Both the position numbers and the translations under genes were made by a program. A model generated the notes under the pieces. That model had not been told where the DNA came from and did not search any database. It worked only from the letters and a program-made list of their open reading frames with translations. Source: CAHJXF01 sp038240015 (GTDB lineage Bacteria; Pseudomonadota; Gammaproteobacteria; Burkholderiales; Burkholderiaceae_D). From it: a stretch of 28,205 bases of DNA. The stretch spans positions 1-28,205 of the forward strand of contig JBBSEF010000039.1 of assembly GCA_038240015.1 (NCBI GenBank), given 5' to 3'. Of the stretch, positions 15,446-25,829 are shown piece after piece (the first letter of the stretch is position 1; every line of letters starts with the position of its first letter).

Positions 15446-16669
15446 TCATTCGTTCCGCGGCGCGTAACGCCAACCTGTGACGAAGGCGATCGCGGCGAGC
15501 AATGCGATGGTGGCTGCGAACGCATCGTGCGCAATCGCGCGACCCCACAGTGTCGAGAGAGCAGCCACACCGATCACGGGCACCGAGTTGCCGAAGAATC
15601 ACACGATCATGTAGCTCGCGATGACTTCTGCGCGCTGGTCTTCGGGTGCGATGCCGTTGACGACTTGCAGTGAGCCACGATAGCCGAGCGCGGACGCGCC
15701 GCCGCCGATGGTGGTGCCGACGATCAGTAGCGCAAGCGATTCGAACGATTGCGCAAGCAACAGACACGCGAGGCTGGGGACGAGCAGCGCCAACCCCATC
15801 AGCATCGCGGTCCGGCTACGCAATGTGTGTGTGGCGACGACGCTTACCGCAGCGACGAAGAACAACTCGGCGACCACGATGCCGGCGATTGCCGGACTGG
15901 TGACGCCGAGATCTTCGGACAAGAGAGTCGGCGCCAACGCAGCGTAGTAACCGATCAACGCGAAGGTTGCGAACGCGGAAAGCGCGGGTGCGATGAACTG
16001 TTTTCGGATTGCGCGCGGCACGCCCAGCCGCGGACGAAATGAAATTTCTCGAAATCGTGTGACCGGTCGCTGCACGGTCTCGTCGAGCAGCGCCACACGC
16101 CACGCGGTGAGCGCAAGCAATACGAAATAGACGACGTAGCTCGTATGCAATGGCGCTGGGGCATATTGCGCAAGCACGCCTGCAACCAATGGACCGATTC
16201 CGATGCCGATGAAATTCGCAGTCGTCGCAAGCGCGCTGGCTCTCGGCTTGTCGTCGCCAGGAACGAGTTCGGCGATCCACGCCGTTGCCGCCGCGGCAGC
16301 GACTCCGATCGCAAGCGCGCTCAGGATACGTCCTACGAACAGCCACACGACGTCGCGCGCGAACAAGAACACCAGCGTGGCGATCGCGGCGACGGCGATC
16401 GCAGGCAAGCTCGCCGCGCGACGGCCGATCTGGTCCGACAGGCGTCCGAAGAAAATCAGCGCACCCAGATTGCCGATCACGTTCGCCGCATATACCAACG
16501 TCAACGTGATTTCCGAAAAGCCGAACTCACGACGATAAAGTCCATAGAGCGGCGTCAATAACGTGCTGCCCGTGAACATCAATGCGATGAGAAGACCAGC
16601 ACTGCGCGCAGGCGACATGCTTTGCATTTTCTTTCGCCGCGAAGTGCGTCCAACAATTTCGGCGCTCAC
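15446..16669 (-). pseudogene. MFS transporter interrupted by an in-frame TGA
   Basis: A major facilitator superfamily permease of about 407 codons, with 12 predicted helices. The loop-2 motif GRLSDQIGRRAASLPA is the MFS signature. The frame starts at GTG 16669, seven bases after GGAGGG. At 15599-15601 an in-frame TGA interrupts it: SYMIV, stop, FFGNSVPVIGVAALSTL. After the TGA the same frame runs on for 50 codons of typical final-helix sequence (AATIALLAAIAFVTGWRYAP) to a stop at 15446. So a single-base change of a Trp or Cys codon, rather than a deletion, cut off the last helices. The truncated 356-residue protein would lack its C-terminal end. Either real decay or a base-call error. Confidence 0.8.
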
Positions 16670-16699
16670 AATTGAGCCCTCCTCAACTTTCTCGAATCA

Positions 16700-17353
16700 T
16701 CAACCCGCTTTTCGGAATGTCAGGTTGATGCGATGGCCGCCGACAACAAGGTGATGACCTTGCTTGAGTGGCAGCACGCCGTGATAACGAAGTCGGGCCG
16801 GTCCGCCCCACACCACCACGTCACCGTGCACGAGCGGTACGCGAATCGCCTTGCCGGTTCTGCTCGACCCTCCGAACAGGAAGACGGCAGGCAGACCTAG
16901 AGACACCGAGACGATAGGTGCGCCATAGTCACGCTCGTCCTTGTCTTGATGCAGAGACAGCCGTGCGCCCGGCTCATAGCGATTGATCAAACAAGCATCG
17001 GGCCCGAAGTCGTGAAAGCCGGCTTCTCTCGCAGCGTCATTCGCAAGCTGAAAAAATGAATCGGGCACAGATGGCCAATTGCGTCCGCTTTGTGGATCTA
17101 CAGCGTCGTAGCGATATCCGGTTCTGTCTGAGACCCAACCCAACGCGCCGCAATTCGTCATCGACACCGACATGCGAAAGCCGCCGGGCGTGATCAGGTG
17201 GCGAAACGGCGCCTGCGCGATCACGTCCTGTATTGCCTTCAGCAGCGTTGTCGCGAGCGATGTGGCAAAGCCGCGCAGGACAACCGCGCCCGACGCCAAG
17301 TTCTGCTGCCTGGATTCGACATCGGTTGAATCTTCGAACAAGCCGAGCGTCAT
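16700..17353 (-). CDS. alkB: AlkB, alpha-ketoglutarate-dependent DNA repair dioxygenase
   Basis: A 217-residue protein, nearly the same length as E. coli AlkB (216). It repairs 1-methyladenine and 3-methylcytosine in DNA and RNA by Fe(II)/2-oxoglutarate-dependent oxidation. The iron ligands are H135 and D137 in LHQDKDE and H191 in RYHGVLPL; the 2-oxoglutarate arginines are in RINLTFR (R208, R214). Substrate-binding features are also present: TNCGALGWVSDRTGYRY, WPSVPDSF and VSVSLGLPAVFLFGG. The start at 17353 overlaps the stop of the upstream hydrolase gene by ATGA. It belongs to the same minus-strand run as the remnants of ada and of a second DNA-repair dioxygenase, so it was probably part of an adaptive-response operon. 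Confidence 0.93.
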   Translation of the reverse strand: MTLGLFEDSTDVESRQQNLASGAVVLRGFATSLATTLLKAIQDVIAQAPFRHLITPGGFRMSVSMTNCGALGWVSDRTGYRYDAVDPQSGRNWPSVPDSFFQLANDAAREAGFHDFGPDACLINRYEPGARLSLHQDKDERDYGAPIVSVSLGLPAVFLFGGSSRTGKAIRVPLVHGDVVVWGGPARLRYHGVLPLKQGHHLVVGGHRINLTFRKAG

Positions 17354-18275
17354 GCGAGATGTTCGGCGAACCAATCGCGGGCGGCGGCCATCCCTGCGAG
17401 GCGGCACCTACCATAGAGATCGTAGTGACCGCCCGGCAGGATCAGAAGTCGCTTGGGCTCCGACGCACGTTGATAGGCTGCGAGTGCCTCATCGGTCGGC
17501 GTCAGCGTGTCGCTGTCGCCCGTAATCATCAGCAGGGGCGTTGGCCCGATGCGCTCGATACAGATCCCCGGCTCGTATTCGAGATAGAGATCGAGAGTCC
17601 GAAACGTCGTCTCGTTGCGCCAGGTCGCGCGGCGATCCGGACGCATGTTGCGAAACCACGCGACGCCGTCGTTGCCGAACGGTTCGATCGATTCGAATCC
17701 GATGTCATCGGTCGATTCCGTTGCCGGATTGTCCAGGTCGGGCGCGATCGGGATCATCGCGGGCGCTTCGTTGCGAAAGCGCGCCAGTCGATCCGCATCG
17801 AGGCGCCGCCGCAGATCCGTCAATCCATCTCCCGGAAAGCGCCGCAGCGCGTTGCGCGATCCGCTGATGGTCGGGCACTGAGCGACGACACATTTCACGC
17901 GACGGTCCACCGCGCCGACGACCAATACATGGCCGCCCGCCAGGCTCGTGCCCCATATGCCGATGCGTTCGCGATCGATGTCGGCAAGTGTGCATGCGAA
18001 GGTGACGCGTGACGGTAGTCGCGAAGCTGCGCCCACGGATCGATCTCCTGCCTTGGAAGTCCGTCGCTCGCGCCGAAATTGCGATGGTCATAGACCAGCG
18101 TTGCGAAGCCCGCGTCGACGAAGACTTCGGCGTAGTGATCGAGATACATTTCCTTGACCGCGCCCCAACCGTGCGTCATGACGATCAGACGAAAAGGCGC
18201 CTTCCCTTTTTGCGGCAAGTACAACCAGCCTCGCAGCGTGGTTCCATTCGCGTCGAAGACGATGTCCGTTCTCAT
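17350..18275 (-). pseudogene. alpha/beta hydrolase with a one-base frameshift
   Basis: Two frames together make one hydrolase of about 308 residues. The first (from ATG 18275) has LIVMTHGWGAVKEMYLDHYA, the oxyanion strand, and DHRNFGASDGLPRQEIDPW, ending with QLRDYRHA. The second continues with TFACTLADIDRERIGIWGTS and GGHVLVVGA, giving the nucleophile serine in GTSLAG, then LMITGDSDTLTP (acid) and ILPGGHYDLYG (histidine). Where the family would read RHAITFA, the DNA has GCG TC ACC: one base is missing near 18004-18005. The 926-base length is one short of a multiple of three, which agrees. All catalytic residues survive, so the event is recent or a sequencing error. Stop overlaps the alkB start. 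Confidence 0.82.
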
Positions 18276-18290
18276 CGTCGTTGGTCCATA

Positions 18291-18800
18291 TCAAGAGGCA
18301 TTCTTCGTTTTCAAATACCGCACCATTCCCAACACGTCTTGCCAGGTCAAGCGGCCAATGGCGCTCGAGCTGTAGACAGCGACGAGAACGCGTCGATCCG
18401 AGTCGAGGAGAAAGCCGGTCGCTTGCAGATACGGCTCCGTGTTGGGACGCGTGCTATCGAAAAATGCACCGGTCGCTTGCGCTGCCTCCATGACCGGCAG
18501 GCTGTGGGCGACAGGAAAAGTCAACCCAAGCGTATTGACGGTTGCAGCACAGTGTTCTTCACTGTCCACAGAGGCTGCGACGACGCCTATGCCCTCGGCA
18601 CGAAGTTCCTGCAGGCCCGCCTGATACGACTTGAGTTGAGCCTGGCAGTACGGGCACCAGTACCCGCGATAAAACAGAACGACCTGGAAGGGTTGGTCGA
18701 ATTCTTCCGGCACGCGTAAGCGGCGCCCGTCGGCAAGAGTGAATTCGAACGCTGGGAATTTGTCGCGGTTGTCCAGGCGCTTGGAATCTAGAGTAGCCAT
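18291..18800 (-). CDS. peroxiredoxin-like thiol protein (AhpC/TSA family)
   Basis: A 169-residue thioredoxin-fold protein. VVLFYRGYWCPYCQAQLKSYQ carries a CxxC pair (C49, C52) in the position of the AhpC/TSA active site; GIGVVAASVDSEEHCAATVNTLG and LTFPVAHSLPVMEAAQATGAFF follow, as in redoxin proteins. It probably reduces peroxides or disulfides in the cytosol; no signal peptide is present. The start at 18800 is preferred to ATG 18812 because the only ribosome site (AAAGGA) touches the latter, though spacing to 18800 is a little long. It lies 15 bases before the hydrolase gene, so the two were probably co-transcribed after the ada remnant. Confidence 0.82.
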   Translation of the reverse strand: MATLDSKRLDNRDKFPAFEFTLADGRRLRVPEEFDQPFQVVLFYRGYWCPYCQAQLKSYQAGLQELRAEGIGVVAASVDSEEHCAATVNTLGLTFPVAHSLPVMEAAQATGAFFDSTRPNTEPYLQATGFLLDSDRRVLVAVYSSSAIGRLTWQDVLGMVRYLKTKNAS

Positions 18801-18863
18801 TTGTTTTTTCATCCTTTCGTCAACCTGCAGATCGATGCCGAACCACTTGCCGCAGCGTCATGT

Positions 18864-19088
18864 TCATTGCGCGTCGTGAAAGATGATGCCGAGCGTGTGA
18901 CGATGGCCTGATCGAACGTGGCTCACGCCGTGCCGAAGTTTGACGCGGTACCCGCCGCGCGTACCCTGCACCGGACGCTGATTGACGGCTAAGACAACAG
19001 CGTCACCTTGCTTGAGCGGCACCACTTCCGGCCGCGACTGCATACGCGGGCGCTGCTCTGTCATCACGAATTCACCGCCCGTGAAATT
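18864..19088 (-). pseudogene. 2OG-Fe(II) oxygenase of the DNA-damage type, C-terminal remnant
   Basis: About 74 codons survive: NFTGGEFVMTEQRPRMQSRP, then EVVPLKQGDAVVLAV, GYRVKLRHGVSHVRSGHRHT and LGIIFHDAQ with a stop at 18864. This closely matches the C-terminal end of the 2OG-Fe(II) oxygenase family annotated as acting on damaged DNA (Oxygenase-NA type), including the iron-binding histidine in RHGVS and the 2-oxoglutarate arginine in SGHRHTLG. The upstream frame reaches a stop within 15 codons and does not resemble the family, so the N-terminal part with the HxD motif is gone. It is joined to the start of another gene (ada). Confidence 0.68.
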
Positions 19089-19185
19089 CGCGATCGCGAG
19101 CGACCACGGCGATCCAGCGCGGATCGCTCATCGTCGTCGCCGCGCGCTTTTCGGTTTTGGTGGAAGTATTCTTTTGTGCGCTCAT
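19072..19185 (-). pseudogene. ada-like N-terminal remnant fused to the oxygenase remnant
   Basis: A frame with a good ribosome site (AAAGGA) starts at ATG 19185 and reads 37 codons, including TTMSDPRWIAVVARDREFHG, to TGA 19072. DPRW-AVVARD is the usual opening of Ada, the methylated-DNA transferase and activator of the adaptive response, in which it precedes the zinc-binding PTS CRPSC segment. Here that segment is missing: after about residue 31 the DNA becomes oxygenase sequence in another frame. A deletion thus seems to have joined the first codons of ada to the last third of the oxygenase gene. The Ada match is short, so this identification is tentative. Confidence 0.5.
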
Positions 19186-19383
19186 TGCTGTCCTTTCAAC
19201 CGTTTTCATTTCGATGGTTGGAGTCTGGACTTCGCCGGCGCGCACCGCACTCCGGGTCTTGCTTTTGAATTCGTCCGCGCAGTTCGTCTGCGCAATTCAT
19301 CTCTGCTCCGCAAACGCGACAAGCGACGCGAGCTCCGCCTTACAATGCCGCGCGTCGACCCTAGCAAGTCTCCCGATCCAGCG

Positions 19384-20409
19384 ATGCCCCTCATGTCAAC
19401 GACTATTCAAGCCGCATCATCTGCCCCCCGTATGGTTGCCGACATCGGGGGCACCAACGGACGCTTCGCGATCGTCCGCGATGGCCGCATCACCGAACGT
19501 CGCGAATATCACAACGCCGAATTTGCCGATCTCGCGTCGCTGATCCAACGCTATCTCGCCGACGCCGGCAGTGCCGACGACCACCTCGAAGCCGTATGCC
19601 TCGCGGTCGCGGCGCCGGTGTCCGAAAACGGCGAGGCCAAATTCACCAACGCGCCGTGGAAGGTCAACGCGAACGAGTTGCAGCAAACGATGAAGGGCGT
19701 GCGCGTCGCGGTCATCAATGATTTCGCCGCGCAGGCCTATGGTCTGGAGGCGCTTGGCGCGAGCGACGTGAAACCTGTCGTCGCGTCGATGAAATTTGCC
19801 GATGCGGGCGCGAGCAAGGGCGCGCGCGTCGTGCTCGGACCCGGCACCGGTCTCGGCTGCGCGGCGCTCGTTCCCGACATTGAAGGCAAAGCGATGCCGG
19901 TTGCTGTGACCAGCGAAGGCGGTCATATGGGCTTTGCCGCCGAGACTGACGACGACCGCAGGATTCTCGACGCCGCACGAGCGAAGTTCGGCCATGCGTC
20001 ATGGGAGCGCGTGTGTTCGGGCTCGGGCCTCGCGCTCGTCCACGCCGCGCTCTGGCCGCACGACGATGCGCTCGCGGGTGTGAAGGATGGTGACCCGAGC
20101 GAAGTCGTGCGACTCGCGCGGGCCGATCGAGCCGGCGATGCGGCGAAATCGGTGCGCCAGTTCTGCGGGATGCTCGGCGCATTCGCGGGCGACCTCGCGC
20201 TGGTATTCAATGCATCGGGCGGCGTCTATCTGACCGGAGGCGTGCTCGGTCATCTCGACGATGCCTTCGATGACGATGCGTTCATGCGGCGCTTCGTGGA
20301 CAAGGGGCGCTACCGCGAATGGCTGTCCTCGCTGGCGGTGCTTCGCATCACGGCCGACGATTGCGCGTTGAGGGGTTGTGCGCGTTATCTGGAAAGAACG
20401 CAGGCGTAA
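19384..20409 (+). CDS. glk: glucokinase (Glk family)
   Basis: A 341-residue cytosolic ATP-dependent glucokinase, making glucose 6-phosphate. Motifs: VADIGGTNGRFAIVRDG (phosphate-binding loop 1), NDFAAQAYGLEAL (catalytic aspartate in IND), VVLGPGTGLGCAALVP (phosphate 2), VTSEGGHMGFA (sugar-binding EGGH) and GVYLTGGVLGHL (adenosine motif). Several ATGs are in frame: 19345, 19384, 19393. The 19345 codon overlaps TTACAAT, a likely -10 element at 19340-19346, so translation probably begins at 19384 or 19393. The 198-base gap on its left (19186-19383) carries divergent control sequence for this gene and the ada remnant, including GCGCAG/CTGCGC hairpin arms at 19277-19293. Confidence 0.92.
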   Translation: MPLMSTTIQAASSAPRMVADIGGTNGRFAIVRDGRITERREYHNAEFADLASLIQRYLADAGSADDHLEAVCLAVAAPVSENGEAKFTNAPWKVNANELQQTMKGVRVAVINDFAAQAYGLEALGASDVKPVVASMKFADAGASKGARVVLGPGTGLGCAALVPDIEGKAMPVAVTSEGGHMGFAAETDDDRRILDAARAKFGHASWERVCSGSGLALVHAALWPHDDALAGVKDGDPSEVVRLARADRAGDAAKSVRQFCGMLGAFAGDLALVFNASGGVYLTGGVLGHLDDAFDDDAFMRRFVDKGRYREWLSSLAVLRITADDCALRGCARYLERTQA

Positions 20410-20484
20410 GCGGTCCGACCGGTAACTCATGCGCGCGCGGCCGCGTTTTGTCGCAAACCCGATCCCGGAAGCACGCCGCTTCCC

Positions 20485-20490
20485 TATAAT
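20485..20490 (+). promoter_or_regulatory. -10 box ahead of the cobalamin adenosyltransferase gene
   Basis: A perfect TATAAT stands 33 bases before the ATG in GC-rich surroundings. No convincing -35 hexamer is seen at 16-18 bases upstream, so an activator or a weak promoter is possible. The 114-base gap 20410-20523 contains nothing else recognised. Confidence 0.35.
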
Positions 20491-20523
20491 CGCGAGTTTT
20501 CGCTCTTCACATTCATCCACCGC

Positions 20524-21078
20524 ATGGGCAAACGCCTCACGCAGATTGCGACTCGCACCGGCGACGACGGGACCACCGGCCTCGGAGACGGCACGCGCAC
20601 CGACAAGGACGCGCTGCGCGTTCAAGCGATGGGGGATGTCGACGAACTCAACAGCGTGCTCGGCGTGCTCGCTTGTGAAGACCTGCCCACCGATGTCCGC
20701 AACGCGCTCTCGGACATTCAGCACGACCTGTTCGATCTGGGCGGCGAGCTGTCGATTCCCGGCTACACGATGGTGAGCGCGTCGCAGGTCGCCGCGCTCG
20801 ACCAATGGCTCGCGAAGTACAACGCCACGTTGCCGCGTCTCGAAGAATTCATTCTGCCCGGCGGCTCGCGCGCCGCGAGCGTGGCGCATGTCGCGCGTAC
20901 CGTGGCGCGACGCGCCGAACGTGCAGTGGTCGGCCTCGGCCGTTCGGAAACGGTTCGCTCCGAAGCACGGCAATACCTCAATCGTCTGTCCGATCTGCTG
21001 TTCGTTCTCGCCCGCGTGCTCAATCGCCACGCGGGCGGCAGCGACGTGCAGTGGCAGAAGAACAAGAATTCCGCGTGA
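20524..21078 (+). CDS. cob(I)alamin adenosyltransferase, PduO type
   Basis: A 184-residue enzyme that transfers the adenosyl group of ATP to cob(I)alamin or cobyrinic acid diamide, making coenzyme B12. The N-terminus ATRTGDDGTTGLGDGTRTDK is the PduO ATP-binding motif; VQAMGDVDELNSVLG follows. The C-terminal helices ARTVARRAERAVVGL and YLNRLSDLLFVLARVLNR contain the conserved RxxER and NRLSD residues that bind ATP and the corrin. It is a trimeric four-helix-bundle protein in the cytosol. No B12-dependent mutase or biosynthetic gene is in the window, so it probably serves a mutase encoded elsewhere. It ends 25 bases before the peptidase gene and may share its transcript. Confidence 0.93.
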   Translation: MGKRLTQIATRTGDDGTTGLGDGTRTDKDALRVQAMGDVDELNSVLGVLACEDLPTDVRNALSDIQHDLFDLGGELSIPGYTMVSASQVAALDQWLAKYNATLPRLEEFILPGGSRAASVAHVARTVARRAERAVVGLGRSETVRSEARQYLNRLSDLLFVLARVLNRHAGGSDVQWQKNKNSA

Positions 21079-21103
21079 CTTTCACACTCCAACCATCCTG
21101 ACA

Positions 21104-23095
<1,992 letters not shown>

Positions 23096-23145
23096 CCGTC
23101 GTCCCCGCGAACGCTCGGACCCGTCGGCATTCAGTAGTCATCACG

Positions 23146-23913
23146 ATGACCATCTCGATTGAACATCCCATCGACGCGGTGACGCTCATCACGATCGAGC
23201 GTCCCGAACGCCGCAACGCCGTCGATGCCGCAACGGCCGTGGAACTGGTCGACGCGTTCGAAGCATTCGATCGAGACGAGGCGGCGTCGGTTGCGGTGCT
23301 GACCGGTCGCGGCAATGTGTTCTGCGCGGGCGCCGACCTGAAGGCATTCGCAGCCGGCCAGCAAATGCACATCGCGGAAGACGGACCGGGCCCGATGGGT
23401 CCGACGCGCATGCGCCTGGCCAAGCCGGTGATCGCGGCGATCGAAGGTCACGCGGTGGCCGGCGGACTCGAGCTGGCGATCTGGGCCGACCTTCGCGTAG
23501 CCGGCGAGGGCGCGGTGTTCGGCGTGTTCTGTCGACGCTTCGGCGTCCCGCTGATCGATCTGGGCACGATCAGATTGCCGCGATTGATCGGCCACGGCCG
23601 TGCGATGGACATGATCCTGACCGGGCGCGCGGTTGGCGCCGATGAGGCTCTGCGATTCGGCCTCGTCGATCGCGTGGTTCCAGACGGCCAGGCATTGCGC
23701 GCGGCGCTGGAGTTGGCCGAAGAGCTTACGCATTTGCCTCAACGCTGCATGCGCAACGATCGGCTATCCGCGATCGGCCAATGGGATCTTGCGACCGACG
23801 ACGCGATACGCGCTGAATTGCGCGGCGGACTCGACACGCTGAACTCCGGAGAATCGCTGGCCGGTGCGTCGCGCTTCGATGCAGGGGCGGGGCGTCACGG
23901 CACGCGTGAGTGA
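23146..23913 (+). CDS. enoyl-CoA hydratase/isomerase family (crotonase) protein
   Basis: A 255-residue crotonase-fold enzyme acting on acyl-CoA thioesters. ITIERPERRNAVDAATAVEL begins the fold; the two oxyanion-hole segments are NVFCAGADLKAFA and IEGHAVAGGLELAIWAD. FGVFCRRFGVPLIDLGTIRL then occupies the position of the catalytic glutamate helix; its acidic residues differ from the classic double-glutamate hydratase, so the exact reaction (hydration, isomerisation, other) is open. The C-terminus (RGGLDTLNSGESLAGASRF) is usual. The gene overlaps slightly a convergent remnant of a decarboxylase gene. No beta-oxidation partner is adjacent. Confidence 0.85.
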   Translation: MTISIEHPIDAVTLITIERPERRNAVDAATAVELVDAFEAFDRDEAASVAVLTGRGNVFCAGADLKAFAAGQQMHIAEDGPGPMGPTRMRLAKPVIAAIEGHAVAGGLELAIWADLRVAGEGAVFGVFCRRFGVPLIDLGTIRLPRLIGHGRAMDMILTGRAVGADEALRFGLVDRVVPDGQALRAALELAEELTHLPQRCMRNDRLSAIGQWDLATDDAIRAELRGGLDTLNSGESLAGASRFDAGAGRHGTRE

Positions 23914-24026
23914 GCCTCGTTCGCGAAAACTTCCTTCGCAGCGAAAAGACCATTCAATGCAGCGGGGAAGCCCGCATGGACCGCTATCTGCATGACGATC
24001 TCTTCGCGCGTGCAACCGACGTTGAG
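23895..24026 (-). pseudogene. carboxymuconolactone decarboxylase family, C-terminal remnant
   Basis: The minus strand reads LNVGCTREEIVMQIAVHAGF, PAALNGLFAAKEVFA and NEAHSRVP, then stop at 23895. This is the C-terminal 40 residues of carboxymuconolactone decarboxylase/AhpD-type proteins, where a G-ALN helix packs on the CMD fold. Upstream of the first leucine (24026) the sequence becomes the end of the gamma-glutamyltransferase gene, so no start, N-terminus or CxxC remains. It overlaps the last 19 bases of the convergent enoyl-CoA hydratase gene. It is a leftover of a gene lost when this junction formed. Confidence 0.6.
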
Positions 24027-24028
24027 CC

Positions 24029-25762
24029 TCAGAATCCCAGCGACAACCCCGTGCCGCGTCGCGGATCATTGGCCCCGTAGAAGCGATCGTTGCCGCGCGG
24101 CTTGCCGCCCAGCGTCGGCGCGCCGACCAGGATGCCCGCGGCGTGACCCGGAGGCTGCGGGTCGCCGAGTTTGTGTCCCATGTCGACCAGGATCTTGCGT
24201 GTGTCGGGGCTGAGCGCAAACGTATCGACGTTGGTCGGCTCCGGCAGCCACTGCTGGTGAAAACGCGGCGCGTCGATCGCCTCCTGGATGTCCATGCCGT
24301 AGTCGATCACGTTCAGGATGCAGAGCACGACCACGGTGATGATGCGGCTACCGCCCGGCGTTCCGATCACCATCACCGGCTTGCCGTCTTTCGAAACGAT
24401 GGTCGGGCTCATCGAGCTCAACGGTCGCTTGCCGGGCGTGATCGAATTGGCCTGGCCTTGCACCAGTCCGTAGAGATTCGGCACGCCGAGCTTAGCGGTG
24501 AAGTCGTCCATCTCGTCGTTGAGCAGGATGCCGGTCTTCGCCGCGGTGACCTTGGCGCCGAACCAGTCGTTGAGCGTGTACGTCACCGATACCGCATTGC
24601 CCTGGCTGTCGACGATCGAATAGTGCGTGGTGTTGGTTCCTTCGTGCGGCGGCACGCCGGGTTTGAGGTCGCGAGAGACACCGGCTTTCGCCGGGTCGAT
24701 CACGGCGCGAATCTTCTCGGCATAGGCTTTATCGAGCAGACGATCGAGCGGATTCTTCACGAAATCCGGATCGCCCAGATAACTATTGCGATCGACATAG
24801 GCGTGGCGCATCGCTTCGATCTGATAGTGCATCGCCTGCGCGGAGTGGAAGCCAAGGTCCTTCAGCGGGTAGCCTTCGAGGATATTGAGAATCTCGCAAA
24901 TCACCACGCCGCCTGAACTCGGCGGCGGCGCCGAGACGATGTGATAGCCGCGATAGTCGCATTCGACCGGCGTGAGTTCGCGCACCTTGTACTGCTGGAG
25001 ATCGGCCTTGGTGATGATGCCTTTCCCCGCTGCGCTCGATGCCGCGATCGCGTCGGCGATCGGCCCTTGATAAAACACATCGGGCCCGCGCTGCGCGATT
25101 TGACGCAGCGTTTTTGCGAGATCCTTTTGCACCAATCGATCGCCGATCTTGTACGGCTCGCCCTTGTTCAAGAAGATGGTAGCGGTGGCAGCATCGTCCT
25201 TGAAGTCGCTGTTGGCCGTGGTGAACAGCCTGATGTCGCCTTCGTCGAGCGCAAAGCCGCGCTCCGCAAAACCGATGGCCGGCGCGATCAGCGCGCCGCG
25301 CGTGCGCGTGCCGTATTTTTCGCGGGCGTATTCCAGTCCTGCGACACTGCCCGGTACACCGACGGCCAGATGGCCCTTCGTGCTTGCCCCCTTGATGACA
25401 TTGCCGGCGTTGTCGAGATACATGTTGGGGGTCGACGCAAGCGGCGCCTTTTCGCGGAAGTCGAGGAAGGTCTTGCGGCCGTCCGCGAGCTGAATGGTCA
25501 TGAAGCCGCCGCCGCCCAGGTTGCCTGCGGCCGGATAGACGACAGCCAACGCGTACCCGACAGCGACCGCGGCATCCACAGCGTTGCCGCCATGCTTGAG
25601 GACATCGACGCCCACCTTGGTGGCCAGTTGATGCGCGGTGACCACCATGCCGTGCTCGCCTCCCACCGGCGCGACCGATGCGGCGGATGCAATCGTCGCC
25701 GCAATCGCCGCTGCAATCGCCGCCAACCAGTGGACCGAAACAAAGTGATGTCGCTTCTTCAT
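24029..25762 (-). CDS. ggt: gamma-glutamyltransferase (glutathione hydrolase), periplasmic
   Basis: A 577-residue Ntn-hydrolase, normally cleaved by itself into two subunits, that hydrolyses glutathione or moves its gamma-glutamyl group. The signal peptide WLAAIAAAIAATIASAAS directs export. GGNAVDAAVAVGYALAVVYP and GNLGGGGFMTI belong to the large subunit; the self-cleavage site and nucleophile is threonine 378, in GTNTTHYSIVD, which starts the small subunit. GILLNDEMDDF, PLSSMSPTIV (oxyanion serines) and GTPGGSRIITVV complete the active site. AGGAGG lies before the ATG at 25762, ruling out the longer frame to 25885. Degradation of periplasmic glutathione to Cys-Gly and glutamate is the likely role. 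Confidence 0.93.
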   Translation of the reverse strand: MKKRHHFVSVHWLAAIAAAIAATIASAASVAPVGGEHGMVVTAHQLATKVGVDVLKHGGNAVDAAVAVGYALAVVYPAAGNLGGGGFMTIQLADGRKTFLDFREKAPLASTPNMYLDNAGNVIKGASTKGHLAVGVPGSVAGLEYAREKYGTRTRGALIAPAIGFAERGFALDEGDIRLFTTANSDFKDDAATATIFLNKGEPYKIGDRLVQKDLAKTLRQIAQRGPDVFYQGPIADAIAASSAAGKGIITKADLQQYKVRELTPVECDYRGYHIVSAPPPSSGGVVICEILNILEGYPLKDLGFHSAQAMHYQIEAMRHAYVDRNSYLGDPDFVKNPLDRLLDKAYAEKIRAVIDPAKAGVSRDLKPGVPPHEGTNTTHYSIVDSQGNAVSVTYTLNDWFGAKVTAAKTGILLNDEMDDFTAKLGVPNLYGLVQGQANSITPGKRPLSSMSPTIVSKDGKPVMVIGTPGGSRIITVVVLCILNVIDYGMDIQEAIDAPRFHQQWLPEPTNVDTFALSPDTRKILVDMGHKLGDPQPPGHAAGILVGAPTLGGKPRGNDRFYGANDPRRGTGLSLGF

Positions 25763-25829
25763 GCGTGTCTCCTCCTGAATTTCATGGGCATGCGCGGCAA
25801 TACAGATGTTCCTTCTCTTTGAGCCGTTG

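Noticed and set aside
15599..15601. TGA in the MFS gene as a selenocysteine codon
   Set aside because: MFS permeases are not selenoproteins and no selenocysteine insertion hairpin or related gene is apparent; a nonsense change or base error is simpler.
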